A stretch of DNA of 64,000 nucleotides from Sulfitobacter sp. JL08 (GCF_003352045.1 NZ_CP025815.1:496001-560000); one strand, 5' to 3'; positions 25,280 to 34,927 are shown, counted from the first letter of the stretch. Numbers and translations: made by a program. The notes: generated by a model from the letters alone, not told the origin.

Positions 25280-28177
25280 TCATCGTTTCAGGGCCATTTC
25301 AAGAAGGCGCGCAACATGAACAGGCTTGCGCGCGGTCGTATCCGCCACTTGATGCCGACAGGACGTGCCATCGGCAACGATCAATGTGTCTTTGTCCGCG
25401 TTTCTGACCGCCGGTGCCAGATCCAATTCCGCCATTTTACGGGAAATTTCATGCGTTTCGATACCGTAGCCAAAGGAACCTGCCATACCACAGCAGCTTG
25501 TTTCAACGACATCAACCTGCGTGTCGGGCAGGCGCGACAGTGTCTTTTCAATGCTCGACATCACACCCATCGCCTTTTGGTGGCAGTGACCATGCAGCAA
25601 TATTCGCGGTGCAGGAGAAACCAGAGGCAACTGAAACGCCGGATCGTCGTCCTGATCAGCGATGTATTCCTCAAGCATGCGCGCCTGTCGGGCCAGCAAA
25701 GCAGTCTCCGCACCGGGCAGCATTGCCGGTATCTCGTCGCGCAGGGTCAGCAGGCAGCTTGGCTCAAGCCCGATAATCGGTAGGCCCTGTTCTGCAAAGG
25801 GCAGCAACGCATCCACCAGTCGCCGCGCCTCAGTCCTGGCCTCGTCCACCAGACCGGCAGACAGGAATGTGCGGCCGCAACACAAGGGCCGTTCCCCCTT
25901 GGGGGCCGCAGCGATCTGGACCGGAACCTTGGCCGCCCCAAGCACATTCAGTGTGGCGCGCAGGTTTTCCGGTTCAAAATATCTGTTGAAACAATCGGCA
26001 AACAAAACCGCCTTGGGGGCCGCGTTCTGTTCCGCTTCGGTGTCTTTGAAGGGCCGCGCGTTCCATTTTGGCAGATCACGTGACGCGGTAAACCCGCTAA
26101 GCCGTTCGGTCAGTTTGGCCAGCCCGGGTACGGTGTTGCGCAGGTTGGCGATAAGCGGCAGTCGCGCCGCCCATGGCGCGTAGCGTGGCAGATAGGCAAC
26201 CAGCCGGTCGTGCAACCTTAGCCCATGTTTTCTGGCGCTGGCGGCCTGCACCTCGATCTTCATCGCAGCCATGTCGACGCCGGTCGGGCATTCGCGCTTG
26301 CAGCCCTTGCAGGACACGCACAGCTTCATCGTATCGGCCATTTCATCAGATGTCAGCGCGTCGGGCCCCAACTGCCCCGATATCGCCAGCCGCAACGTAT
26401 TGGCGCGTCCGCGTGTTAGGTCTTTTTCCTCGCGTGTCACCCGAAACGACGGGCACATCGTGCCGCCCTTGAGCTTGCGGCAGGCGCCGTTGTTGTTGCA
26501 CATCTCGACAGCGCCCTGAAATCCGCCGCCGCTGCCTGTCCAGGCGGACCAGTCCAGTTCGGTTCGGAATTCGGGAACAGTATAGTCCTGACTGTAGCGA
26601 AACAGGCGCCGGTCATCCATTTTCGGCGCGTCCACGATCTTGCCGGGATTGAACAGCCCGTCAGGGTCAAACCGTTTTTTCACCTCACGGAAATTGGCCA
26701 CCATGCGGGCGCCAAACATCTTTTCGTGAAATTCCGACCGCACCAGACCATCGCCATGCTCCCCCGAGTGAGACCCTTTGTACTTCGCAACCAGATCAAA
26801 GCATTCTTCGGCGATCGCGCGCATCTTGCGCACGTCCTGATCCAGCTTGAGGTTCAGTACCGGCCGCACGTGCAGACAGCCGACAGAAGCGTGCGCGTAC
26901 CACGTGCCGCGTGTGCCATGCTTTTCGAATATCTCTGTCAAGCCAGCCGTATAGGCCGCAAGATCGGGTAATTCGACAGCACAGTCTTCAACGAAAGACA
27001 CCGGTTTCCCGTCTGCCTTCATCGACATCATGATATTCAAACCCGAACTGCGCAAATCCGCGATACGGGCCTGCATCGCGGGGTCTGGCACAGCGGTCAC
27101 GCCACCCCAATTCTTGCCGCGCCCCGTCCATGAATACCCCAGATCGCCCATCATCTCTTCAAGCTGCTTCAGCTTTTGGGGATGCAGGTTGGGATCATCC
27201 TCGGCAAACTCGACCAGCAAAAGCGCGTCCGGTTTGCCGGTTACGAATTCCTCGATTGTCTGGCGGAACATCGGAATATCGCGGGCCAGCTTGATCATAG
27301 TGGCATCGACCAGTTCAACGCCCTGCGGCTTCAGCGTGACCAGATGCTGCGCGGCATCCATCGCCTGATGGAATGTCGGGAAATGGCAAACGCCCAGAAC
27401 TTTCTGAGACACCAGTGGCCAAAGCTTCAGTTCGATCGCGGTGGAATAGGCCAGTGTCCCTTCTGAACCGACCAGCAGATGCGCAAGATTGTTTGGCGTG
27501 TCTTTGGGGACCAGTGCATCAATGTTGTATCCGCCGACGCGGCGCATGACCTTTGGGAATCGGGCGCCAATTTCGGCGGCTTCGCGCGCGCCCAGTTCCA
27601 GCAGGTCGTCTCTCAACGCGGCCAAAGCCGGAGAGGGGGCGTTGTCCAGAGGTCCGAAATGGTGCTTGGTTCCGTCCGCCAGAAACGCATCGATCGACAG
27701 GACATTGTCACGCATCATGCCGTAACGCAGCGATTTTCCCCCGCACGAATTGTTACCGGTCATTCCGCCGATGGTCGCGCGCGACGCGGTTGAAACATCG
27801 ACCGGAAACCACAGACCGTGCGGTTTCAGGGCGCGGTTCAGATCATCAAGCACGATGCCGGGGCGCACAACGCAACGCTGTCCTTCCACGTCCAGCTCGA
27901 GAATATCATTGAAGTGCTGTGTGTTATCCAGAACAAGCGCTTCGTTGACCGTCTGGCCGCATTGCGATGTGCCGCCGCCGCGCGCCAAGACCGGCACGCC
28001 CTGTTCGCCAGCAATGTCGATGGCTGCGCGGATATCATCCTCTGATCTTGGGGACAAAACCCCAAGCGGCATCATCTGATAAAGCGATGCATCCGTCGCA
28101 TACCGACCCCGCGAAAACCTGTCGAACATAAGATCACCCTGAACGCGTTTCTTCAGAGCGTCGGAGAGCTGGGACAT
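25280..28177 (-). CDS. FAD- and Fe-S-binding 2-hydroxyacid dehydrogenase (D-lactate/2-hydroxyglutarate type)
   Basis: A 965-aa fusion enzyme. The N-terminal FAD_binding_4 (PCMH) domain has ARGGGTSQCGQTVN and GNNSCGGKSLRYGMMRDNV. The FAD-oxidase C domain follows, with the SGEHGDGLVRSEF motif. A ferredoxin-like region comes at about residue 615-640 (CVSCKGCKRECPTGVDMA), then two CCG-type cysteine modules (CCGRTF near 766, TSCCGMAGSFGYG near 895). This layout is that of membrane-associated D-2-hydroxyacid dehydrogenases feeding electrons to quinone. With the class V aminotransferase divergent to it, a 2-hydroxyacid to 2-oxoacid to amino-acid sequence is plausible. The specific substrate is unknown. 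Confidence 0.88.
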   Translation of the reverse strand: MSQLSDALKKRVQGDLMFDRFSRGRYATDASLYQMMPLGVLSPRSEDDIRAAIDIAGEQGVPVLARGGGTSQCGQTVNEALVLDNTQHFNDILELDVEGQRCVVRPGIVLDDLNRALKPHGLWFPVDVSTASRATIGGMTGNNSCGGKSLRYGMMRDNVLSIDAFLADGTKHHFGPLDNAPSPALAALRDDLLELGAREAAEIGARFPKVMRRVGGYNIDALVPKDTPNNLAHLLVGSEGTLAYSTAIELKLWPLVSQKVLGVCHFPTFHQAMDAAQHLVTLKPQGVELVDATMIKLARDIPMFRQTIEEFVTGKPDALLLVEFAEDDPNLHPQKLKQLEEMMGDLGYSWTGRGKNWGGVTAVPDPAMQARIADLRSSGLNIMMSMKADGKPVSFVEDCAVELPDLAAYTAGLTEIFEKHGTRGTWYAHASVGCLHVRPVLNLKLDQDVRKMRAIAEECFDLVAKYKGSHSGEHGDGLVRSEFHEKMFGARMVANFREVKKRFDPDGLFNPGKIVDAPKMDDRRLFRYSQDYTVPEFRTELDWSAWTGSGGGFQGAVEMCNNNGACRKLKGGTMCPSFRVTREEKDLTRGRANTLRLAISGQLGPDALTSDEMADTMKLCVSCKGCKRECPTGVDMAAMKIEVQAASARKHGLRLHDRLVAYLPRYAPWAARLPLIANLRNTVPGLAKLTERLSGFTASRDLPKWNARPFKDTEAEQNAAPKAVLFADCFNRYFEPENLRATLNVLGAAKVPVQIAAAPKGERPLCCGRTFLSAGLVDEARTEARRLVDALLPFAEQGLPIIGLEPSCLLTLRDEIPAMLPGAETALLARQARMLEEYIADQDDDPAFQLPLVSPAPRILLHGHCHQKAMGVMSSIEKTLSRLPDTQVDVVETSCCGMAGSFGYGIETHEISRKMAELDLAPAVRNADKDTLIVADGTSCRHQVADTTARKPVHVARLLEMALKR

Positions 28178-28330
28178 ATTTTTTCCAGTATGACTAGGGC
28201 GGCGTGCGGGATAATTTTCATTGACTTAATTATGAATTCAAAATTACGTTGATTCAATAAAAAAGCAAATCGCATTGCACAGACAGATGCGCTGGCCCAA
28301 TGCCCAAACGCCAAAATGAGATCGATTGTC
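28178..28330. promoter_or_regulatory. Divergent promoter region of the catabolic locus
   Basis: The 153-bp space between the dehydrogenase-GntR operon and the aminotransferase-TRAP operon is AT-rich in its centre and holds the short palindrome TGAATTCA (28231-28238) with repeated TTGA/TCAA words nearby. It is the natural operator site for the GntR regulator. The exact operator is not provable by eye. Confidence 0.45.
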
Positions 28331-29488
28331 ATGAGAAAAGCTGGCCGACACTTTCTGCAAATTCCCGGACCAAGTGCTGTGCCCGACCGCATTCTAAGCG
28401 CAATAGGCCAACAGACCATTGACCATCGCGGGCCCGACTTTGCCAACGTTGGCAAGCGTGCGCTGGACGGGCTGAAAACGATTTTCAAAACCAAAGAGCA
28501 CGTTTTTATCTATCCCGCATCCGGTACGGGCGCGTGGGAGGCGGCGCTGGTCAACACGTTGTCACCGGGTGACAGGGTTTTGATGTTCGAGACAGGCCAT
28601 TTTGCGACGCTGTGGAAAAAGCTGGCCGAAAAGCTGGGCTTGCAGGCTGAATTCATTCAAGGCGACTGGCGCGGTGGCGCCGACCCCGAAAAAATCGAAG
28701 CCTATCTTGCCGAGGACAAGGAGCATCAGATCAAAGCGGTATGTGTCGTGCACAACGAAACATCGACCGGATCGGTTTCACCCATCGCAGCAGTACGCAA
28801 GGCCATCGACAACGCGGGCCATCCCGCGCTTTTCATGGTTGATACGATCTCGGGCCTTGCTTCGCTTGATTACCAGCACGATGAATGGGGCGTCGATGTT
28901 ACCGTTTCAGGGTCGCAAAAGGGGCTGATGCTGCCGCCGGGCCTATCGTTCAACGCCGCAAGCGCAAAGGCGATGGCGGCCAATAAATCGGCGACATTGC
29001 AACGGTCATACTGGGACTGGGCTGAAATGGTTGGCCCCAACAAGACCGGGTATTTCCCCTACACGCCTGCGACAAACCTGCTTTATGGGCTGAACGAAGC
29101 TGTCGATATGCTGCATGAAGAAGGGCTTGAAAACGTGTTCGCGCGCCATGCGCGACATGGCGCTGCGGCCCGCGCCGCCGTGCGCACCTGGGGCCTTGAG
29201 GTTCTGTGTGCCACGCAAGGTCAGGAAAGCGGCGTGCTGACGGCGGTAAAAGTACCCGATGGCCACAGCGCTGACGCCTTCCGCGCCACCACTCTGGAAC
29301 ATTATGATATATCTCTGGGCAACGGTCTGTCCAAAGTGGCGGACAAGGTCTTTCGGATCGGCCATTTGGGTGACTTCAACGATCTGATGCTGGTTGCGAC
29401 CCTGGCAGGTGTCGAGATGGGATTGAAACAGGCGAACGTCCCGCATTCCGAGGGTGGAGTGCAGGCGGCAATGAAAATGCTCAAGTAG
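28331..29488 (+). CDS. Class V PLP aminotransferase (serine/alanine-glyoxylate type)
   Basis: A 385-aa PLP enzyme. I prefer the ATG at 28331 because the family typically opens MRxAGRHFLQIPGP; an ATG five codons upstream (28316) is possible. The SGTGAWEAAL loop, the cofactor Asp in MVDTISGLAS and the PLP lysine Lys197 in TVSGSQKGLMLPPG are present. Family members transfer amino groups to glyoxylate or another 2-oxoacid. It heads the operon with TRAP, crotonase, CoA-transferase and GlcG genes and is divergent from the 2-hydroxyacid dehydrogenase, suggesting it aminates that enzyme's product. Confidence 0.92.
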   Translation: MRKAGRHFLQIPGPSAVPDRILSAIGQQTIDHRGPDFANVGKRALDGLKTIFKTKEHVFIYPASGTGAWEAALVNTLSPGDRVLMFETGHFATLWKKLAEKLGLQAEFIQGDWRGGADPEKIEAYLAEDKEHQIKAVCVVHNETSTGSVSPIAAVRKAIDNAGHPALFMVDTISGLASLDYQHDEWGVDVTVSGSQKGLMLPPGLSFNAASAKAMAANKSATLQRSYWDWAEMVGPNKTGYFPYTPATNLLYGLNEAVDMLHEEGLENVFARHARHGAAARAAVRTWGLEVLCATQGQESGVLTAVKVPDGHSADAFRATTLEHYDISLGNGLSKVADKVFRIGHLGDFNDLMLVATLAGVEMGLKQANVPHSEGGVQAAMKMLK

Positions 29489-29562
29489 CGCGAACGCTCC
29501 CGGCAAGAGGGGCCAGGACAAAAATGAACACATCAAATGACAATCTTTGGGAGGAGACTACT

Positions 29563-30543
29563 ATGAAAGTAATCGCAAAAATTCTTGCTGCAACCACCGC
29601 CATTGGTATGGCCACAGGTGCATATGCGGCTGAAATGACAATGAAATTCGGCCATGTCGGCGCACCGGGTTCACTGTTTGAGGCGTCGGTTGATAACTTT
29701 GCCGCCTGCGTGAACAGCGCAATGCCCGACAAGGTCGAAGTGCAGACCTTTGGTTCGTCACAGTTGGGCAAGGACAAGGAGTTGCTGCAAAAGCTCAAGC
29801 TGGGGCAGGTCGATTTCGCGCTGCCTTCGTCAGTGATGTCATCGGTTGACGATTCATTCGGTATCTTCGAGATGCCTTATATCATCACCGATCGTGACCA
29901 CATGCGCCGGGTTCAGGGCGCGATGATGGACACATTCCAGAATGCCGCACAGGCAAATGGCTATCACATCGTCGGACTTGCTGAAAACGGCTTTCGTCAT
30001 ATCACCAACAACGTGCGGCCGATCAATCTGCCCGCCGATCTGGCCGGGATCAAACTGCGCACGCCCAATGGTGTCTGGCGCCTGAAAATGTTCCAGGAAT
30101 ACGGGGCAAACCCCACGCCCATGGCCTTTTCCGATGTGTTTACCGCGCTGCAAACCGGCGTGATTGACGGACAGGAAAACCCCTATGCGCAGATCGCTTC
30201 GGCCAAGTTTCAGGAAGTGCAAAAGTATCTGTCGATCACCGGGCACGTCTACACGCCAGCCTATATCCTGACGTCGAAAAGCAAATTCGACGGTCTGCCA
30301 GCAGACGTTCAGGCGGGTCTGACCGAATGTGCCAACAAAACCCAGGACTTCACCTACGAAAAAGCAGCCGAGCTGGAAGCCAGCCTGCTGAAGGTGATCG
30401 AAGACGCCGGAGTTGAGGTCAACACTGCCGACAAGGCCGCGTTCATCGAAGCGTCCAAACCTATCTACAAACAGTTCGCCGACGAAGTGGAAGGCGGGCA
30501 AGAGATGATAGATACGGTCCTTGGGCTTGGTAACGCGGGTTAA
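29563..30543 (+). CDS. TRAP transporter substrate-binding protein (DctP family)
   Basis: A 326-aa periplasmic binding protein. The start at 29563 follows a strong GGGAGGAG site, and the signal peptide is cleaved after TGAYA. The DctP fold is clear, with the ligand-contacting Arg in LAGIKLRTPNGVWRLKMFQE and the AFSDVFTALQTGVIDGQENP signature. A strong hairpin terminator follows, so this gene is probably expressed above the membrane subunits. Ligands of the family are mostly C3-C6 carboxylates. Confidence 0.93.
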   Translation: MKVIAKILAATTAIGMATGAYAAEMTMKFGHVGAPGSLFEASVDNFAACVNSAMPDKVEVQTFGSSQLGKDKELLQKLKLGQVDFALPSSVMSSVDDSFGIFEMPYIITDRDHMRRVQGAMMDTFQNAAQANGYHIVGLAENGFRHITNNVRPINLPADLAGIKLRTPNGVWRLKMFQEYGANPTPMAFSDVFTALQTGVIDGQENPYAQIASAKFQEVQKYLSITGHVYTPAYILTSKSKFDGLPADVQAGLTECANKTQDFTYEKAAELEASLLKVIEDAGVEVNTADKAAFIEASKPIYKQFADEVEGGQEMIDTVLGLGNAG

Positions 30544-30550
30544 TCATTCG

Positions 30551-30580
30551 GGGCGGCGGGATATCCCGCCGCCCTGTTTT
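30551..30580 (+). terminator. Hairpin terminator/attenuator between DctP and DctQM
   Basis: A perfect 24-bp inverted repeat (arms GGGCGGCGGGAT and ATCCCGCCGCCC, 30551-30574) followed by TGTTTT. It would raise binding-protein output relative to the permease genes. Confidence 0.8.
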
Positions 30581-30655
30581 CCAAGAATTACGTGTTTCAT
30601 CCGGGCGCAACCAGTGCCCGCTCTGGATCTCTGATATCCAACAGGTCAGCCAGTC

Positions 30656-31222
30656 ATGCAAAATGAAGACTATTCCACGCTGTCACGCATCAATCGTGTG
30701 TTCAGTACGGTTCTTGAGTGGATCACGATCAGCCTGATGATCCTGCTAACGCTGGTGGTTACCATGGCGGTGCTTGCCCGGCTGATGGGGCAAAGCTTTT
30801 CATGGTATGACGAAGTGGCCGCAATCATGCTGGCGTGGATTACCTATTACGGGTCGGCGCTGGCCGCATTGCACCGCCGCCACATCGGCTTTGATACGGT
30901 GCTGCTGGCGTTACCGGTCAGGGTTCGGATTGTCGCCTTGCTGGTCGGAGAGGCCATCGTTCTTCTGTTTTTCTTTCTTATGGCGCGCGCAGGGCTTCAG
31001 GTGCTCGACGTGCTGGCCGGGGATACGCTTATCTCGCTGACCTGGATGCCAATTCAGGTCACACAATCGGTCATTCCGATCGGCGCGGTCCTGTTCATGA
31101 TCTGCCAGATGCTCAGCCTGCCGATGTATCTGAAACTGACGGCTGCCGGTGTCTCGCTTGAACATGCCGAGATCGAGGAAGAAGTCGAAACCGAACTTGA
31201 AAAGAACAAGGATCGCCACTGA
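30656..31222 (+). CDS. TRAP transporter small permease (DctQ family)
   Basis: A 188-aa protein with four membrane helices and the DctQ-type conserved segment (SWYDEVAAIMLAWITYYGSAL, shown in part: SWYDEVAAIM). The C-terminal tail is acidic (EIEEEVETELEKN). Its TGA stop overlaps the ATG of the large permease by one base, so translation is coupled. It bridges the binding protein and the ion-driven large subunit. Confidence 0.92.
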   Translation: MQNEDYSTLSRINRVFSTVLEWITISLMILLTLVVTMAVLARLMGQSFSWYDEVAAIMLAWITYYGSALAALHRRHIGFDTVLLALPVRVRIVALLVGEAIVLLFFFLMARAGLQVLDVLAGDTLISLTWMPIQVTQSVIPIGAVLFMICQMLSLPMYLKLTAAGVSLEHAEIEEEVETELEKNKDRH

Positions 31223-32502
31223 TGCTTATGGCCGGTATTTTCATAGCGATGCTGATCATGATCTGCATCAACATCCCCATTGCGGTGGCTTTGGCCATGT
31301 GTGGTGTTCTTGGGTTGCTTCTGACCGAAGGGTCCGGCAGCCTGGTGACCATCGCGCTGGATATGTATGACGGATCCACCAAGTTTTCGCTGATCGCGAT
31401 CCCGATGTTCGTGCTTGCGGGCGCGATCATGAACGCGGGCGGCATCACCGACAAGCTGATCAATTTCGTATCTGCCATTATCGGGTTCATCCGTGGCGGC
31501 CTTGCGATGGTAAACATCGGCGTATCGCTGTTTTTTGCCGAAATCTCGGGGTCGGCTGTGGCGGACGTGGCGGCAATGGGGTCTATCCTGATCCCGCAGA
31601 TGAAGAAACGTGGCTACAGCAAGGAATTTTCGGCGGCGGTTACCTCTTCCTCGGCATCTCTGGCGATCATTATTCCGCCTTCTATCCCGATGATCCTTTA
31701 TGCAGCGTCCGCGAACACGTCGGTAGAGCAGTTGTTCGTGGCAGGCATTGTGCCGGGCCTTTTGGGCGCCGCCGGGTTGATGGTGGTCGCTTACCTCTTT
31801 GCCAAACGATATAATTTCCCGACCGAGGACGCGTTCAATTTTGCGCGCCTTCGCGTAACATTCGTTGAGGCGCTGCCCGCCTTTACCCTGCCAGTTATCA
31901 TTCTGGGTGGTATCTTTGGTGGTTACGTCACCGCGACCGAGGCCGCGGGTCTGGCCGTCCTCGCCTCGTTGGTTGTGTCGGCATGGTACGGCAATCTTGA
32001 TGTCAAACACCTGCGTCGCGCGATGCTGGACGGTGGTATCCAAACCGCTGTTGTGATGCTGCTTGTCGCGGCATCGGTGTTGATGGGTGGTTTTCTGACC
32101 CGCGCGCAGATCCCCCAGCAACTGGCCGAAGGCATTTTGTCGATCACAACCCAGCAATGGGCGATCCTGCTGATCCTGAACTTCTTCTTCCTGATCGTGG
32201 GTTTTTTCCTGCACTCTGCTGCGGCCATTATTCTGGTGATCCCGATCGTCATTCCGCTGATCACTGCGGCCGGGATCGATCCGGTACATTTTGGTCTGGT
32301 GGTCACGCTTAACCTTGCAATCGGGCAGCAAACCCCGCCCGTGGCCTCGGTTCTGATCACTGCCTGTTCGGTGGCGCGGGCAAATATCTGGGAAGTGTCC
32401 AAGGTCAACATCTGGTTTGTCGGGGTGCTTTTGCTGGTGCTGATGTTGTGCACTTACGTACCTGCCGTTCCGATGTTCCTTGTGGAGTATTTCTATCGAT
32501 GA
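31222..32502 (+). CDS. TRAP transporter large permease (DctM family)
   Basis: A 426-aa integral membrane protein with about 12 helices, and the usual DctM features: IPMFVLAGAIMNAGGI, FAEISGSAVADVAAMGSILI, SSSASLAIIIPPSIPMILYA and the NLAIGQQTPPVASVLI motif near the C-terminus. It carries out Na+-coupled uptake. It overlaps the crotonase gene by ATGA. Confidence 0.95.
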   Translation: MLMAGIFIAMLIMICINIPIAVALAMCGVLGLLLTEGSGSLVTIALDMYDGSTKFSLIAIPMFVLAGAIMNAGGITDKLINFVSAIIGFIRGGLAMVNIGVSLFFAEISGSAVADVAAMGSILIPQMKKRGYSKEFSAAVTSSSASLAIIIPPSIPMILYAASANTSVEQLFVAGIVPGLLGAAGLMVVAYLFAKRYNFPTEDAFNFARLRVTFVEALPAFTLPVIILGGIFGGYVTATEAAGLAVLASLVVSAWYGNLDVKHLRRAMLDGGIQTAVVMLLVAASVLMGGFLTRAQIPQQLAEGILSITTQQWAILLILNFFFLIVGFFLHSAAAIILVIPIVIPLITAAGIDPVHFGLVVTLNLAIGQQTPPVASVLITACSVARANIWEVSKVNIWFVGVLLLVLMLCTYVPAVPMFLVEYFYR

Positions 32503-33272
32503 CCGACATCACAAATGAACTGCGTGACGGTATCCTGTGGATTACCTTTGATCGGCCACAGGCACGCAATGCGCTGACCTTTGGCATGTACGAACGGCTG
32601 GCCCAACTGTGCCGTGACATGCCGACAGATGGGTCTGTACGTGCGGTCGTGATCTCGGGTGCGGGCGGCAAGGCCTTTGCCGCAGGGACGGACATGACCC
32701 AGTTTCGCGCCTTTGAAACACCGCAGGATGCGCTGGATTATGAACACCAGATCGACGCTGTGCTTGACGCTGTCGAACGGTGCCCGGTGCCGACGATTGC
32801 AGCGGTAAACGGCGCCTGTACAGGGGGCGGCGGTTCGATCGCGGCGGCCTGCGATATCCGGATTGCGTCTGCCAGCCTCAAGTTCGGCTTTCCAATCGCG
32901 CGTACATTGGGAAACTGCCTGGCTGCGGGCAATCTTGCGCGGTTGTCCGAACTGATCGGCGCGGGGCGGGTACGAGAGATCATTTTTACTGCGCGGCTGA
33001 TCGAAGCTGACGAGGCGCTTTCTATCGGGCTGATCAGTGAAGTTTTGCCTGACGAAGAGGCGTTGATGGCGCGTGCCGCTGTGCTTGCGGAACGCGTGGG
33101 TTCGATGGCACCGCTGACACTGCGCGCCACCAAGGAAGCGCTGCGGCGCAACCGCATGGCATCCGAGGTGGAAGATTCCGACCTGATTATCTCCTGCTAC
33201 ATGAGTGATGATTTCCGCATCGGGATGGAAGCATTTCTGGGCAAGACCAAGCCGGTTTGGACAGGCAAATGA
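32499..33272 (+). CDS. Crotonase-superfamily protein lacking both hydratase glutamates
   Basis: A 257-aa enoyl-CoA hydratase/isomerase-fold protein starting at the ATGA overlap with dctM. The CoA-binding and oxyanion regions are present (GGKAFAAGTDMTQF and AAVNGACTGGGGS). The two acid/base glutamates of enoyl-CoA hydratase (Glu144 and Glu164, 20 apart) correspond to Ser113 and Ile133 here, so simple hydration is not expected. Other crotonases without these residues act as isomerases, racemases, hydrolases or decarboxylases. It is coupled by another ATGA overlap to a CaiB-type CoA-transferase, so the substrate is most likely the CoA thioester formed by that enzyme. Confidence 0.85.
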   Translation: MTDITNELRDGILWITFDRPQARNALTFGMYERLAQLCRDMPTDGSVRAVVISGAGGKAFAAGTDMTQFRAFETPQDALDYEHQIDAVLDAVERCPVPTIAAVNGACTGGGGSIAAACDIRIASASLKFGFPIARTLGNCLAAGNLARLSELIGAGRVREIIFTARLIEADEALSIGLISEVLPDEEALMARAAVLAERVGSMAPLTLRATKEALRRNRMASEVEDSDLIISCYMSDDFRIGMEAFLGKTKPVWTGK

Positions 33273-34474
33273 GCACACGATCTGGCCCGCTTAGCGGTAT
33301 GCGCGTTATCGAGCTTGCCCATATCATGGCAGGCCCTGTTTGCGGTCTGATGCTGGCGGATATGGGCGCCGACGTTATCAAGGTGGAAAAACCAACCGGC
33401 GATGACAGCCGGCGGTTTACCCCGCCCCAGATCGGCGGTGAAGCTGCGGCCTATATGATGATGAACCGCAACAAGCGGGGCATCTCTCTGAACCTCAAGG
33501 ATCCGCAGGCTGTTGATATCCTGCGCAAACTTCTGGCCACGGCCGATGTCGTGATCGAGAATTACCGTAAAGGAACGATGGAAAAGCTGGGCCTGTCCTA
33601 CGAGGATCTGTCAGCGGTCAACCCACGTCTGATTTATTGCGAAATATCGGGCTTTGGGCGCACAGGCCCCTATGCCGAACGTGGCGGTTTTGATCTGATT
33701 GCGCAGGGCATGTCAGGCCTGATGTCCATCACTGGCGAAGGGCCGGGCCGCCCGCCGGTCAAGGTTGCCGCGCCGATTTCGGATATCAATGCCGGTATTC
33801 TGGGGGCGATGGGTGTTTCGGCGGCATATGCGAACATGTTGCAAACCGGTTTGGGCCAAAAGATCGACACCTCTTTGTTCGAGGCGGCGATCACCCAGAC
33901 CTATTGGCAGTCTGCCATCGCATTTGCCACCGGTGAAAAACCTGAACCGCTTGGATCGGCGCATCCGCTGAACGCGCCCTATCAGGCGTTTCAGACAAGC
34001 GACGGTTGGATCAATGTCGGCGCTGCGAACCAAAGCAACTGGCTTCGGTTTCTGGATGTGATCAACGCCCCTGAACTGGATAATGACCCCAGGTTTTCAT
34101 CGAATGCCCAGCGCATTCAGAACCTGCCTGCATTGGTCGAAATTCTGAATCGATATCTGGGTCAGGACACGACCGAAAACTGGCTTCGCCGAATGGAAGA
34201 GGCACATCTCCCTGCCGGGCCGGTCAATGACATCCTTCAGATGCATGCAGACCCGCAGGCGCGCGCGCGCGATATGATTGTTGAACTGGATCACCCGACA
34301 GCCGGCAAGGTTGAAACGATTGGCCATCCTGTAAAATTCAGCCGCACCCCTGCGCAGGTTAACCATGCCGCCCCGCTGCTTGGTCAGCACACGCGGGAAG
34401 TGCTTGCCGAAATGGGGTATGAAAACGCGCAGATCGAAGCGCTGCTTCGCTCGCAGGCCGTAATTGCCGCGTAA
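33269..34474 (+). CDS. CaiB/BaiF family III CoA-transferase
   Basis: A 401-aa protein starting at the ATGA overlap with the crotonase gene. The N-terminal Rossmann-like half shows IELAHIMAGPVCGLMLADMG and GADVIKVEKP. The catalytic aspartate is Asp172 in APISDINAGILGAMG, equivalent to Asp169 of formyl-CoA transferase. It should move CoA between carboxylates such as succinyl-CoA and the imported acid. Together with TRAP and the crotonase it forms an import-activate-transform set. Confidence 0.93.
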   Translation: MSTRSGPLSGMRVIELAHIMAGPVCGLMLADMGADVIKVEKPTGDDSRRFTPPQIGGEAAAYMMMNRNKRGISLNLKDPQAVDILRKLLATADVVIENYRKGTMEKLGLSYEDLSAVNPRLIYCEISGFGRTGPYAERGGFDLIAQGMSGLMSITGEGPGRPPVKVAAPISDINAGILGAMGVSAAYANMLQTGLGQKIDTSLFEAAITQTYWQSAIAFATGEKPEPLGSAHPLNAPYQAFQTSDGWINVGAANQSNWLRFLDVINAPELDNDPRFSSNAQRIQNLPALVEILNRYLGQDTTENWLRRMEEAHLPAGPVNDILQMHADPQARARDMIVELDHPTAGKVETIGHPVKFSRTPAQVNHAAPLLGQHTREVLAEMGYENAQIEALLRSQAVIAA

Positions 34475-34501
34475 ATACCCCCCAGAAACGGGAGAGAACA
34501 G

Positions 34502-34927
34502 ATGACCATTACCCTGGATCAGGCCCAGTCCATCATCAGTGATTGCCTTGAATGGCGCAAGAAGAACGGGCTAAAGCCGCTTACCGTGGCGGTGTTGGAC
34601 AGAGGTGGCTATCTTGTGGCGCTCGCGCGTGAGGACACAACCAGCAACCTGCGGCCGGAAATTGCGCAAGGCAAGGCCCGCGGGGCCGTATCGATGGGAT
34701 TGGGGTCGCGGGCCTTGTTCGAGCGCGCAAAGGTTGAACCGTTTTTTATTCAGGCGATGAATGCCTTGTCGGAAGGATCGCTTGTGCCGGTCGCCGGGGG
34801 CGTTTTGATCAAACAGGATGGCATCATCCTTGGTGCAGTCGGCATCACCGGCGATAACTCGGACAATGACGAAGCGTGCGCAATTGCAGCGATCGAAAAA
34901 GCCGGTTTTGTTGCTGATGGCGGCTGA
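34502..34927 (+). CDS. GlcG/HbpS-family protein
   Basis: A 141-aa protein of the DUF336/GlcG/HbpS family, with the typical LTVAVLDRGGYLVALAREDT start and VAGGVLIKQDGIILGAVGIT core. Members occur in glycolate and other 2-hydroxyacid gene clusters and some bind haem or cobalamin-like cofactors. It closes the plus-strand operon 27 bp after the CoA-transferase. Its presence fits a hydroxyacid substrate but its role is not established. Confidence 0.88.
   Translation: MTITLDQAQSIISDCLEWRKKNGLKPLTVAVLDRGGYLVALAREDTTSNLRPEIAQGKARGAVSMGLGSRALFERAKVEPFFIQAMNALSEGSLVPVAGGVLIKQDGIILGAVGITGDNSDNDEACAIAAIEKAGFVADGG

Noticed and set aside
31054-32331. Long minus-strand open frame (425 codons) opposite dctM
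   Set aside because: It is the antisense of a well-conserved permease, has a His/Arg/Gln-rich composition and no domain; a GC-bias shadow.
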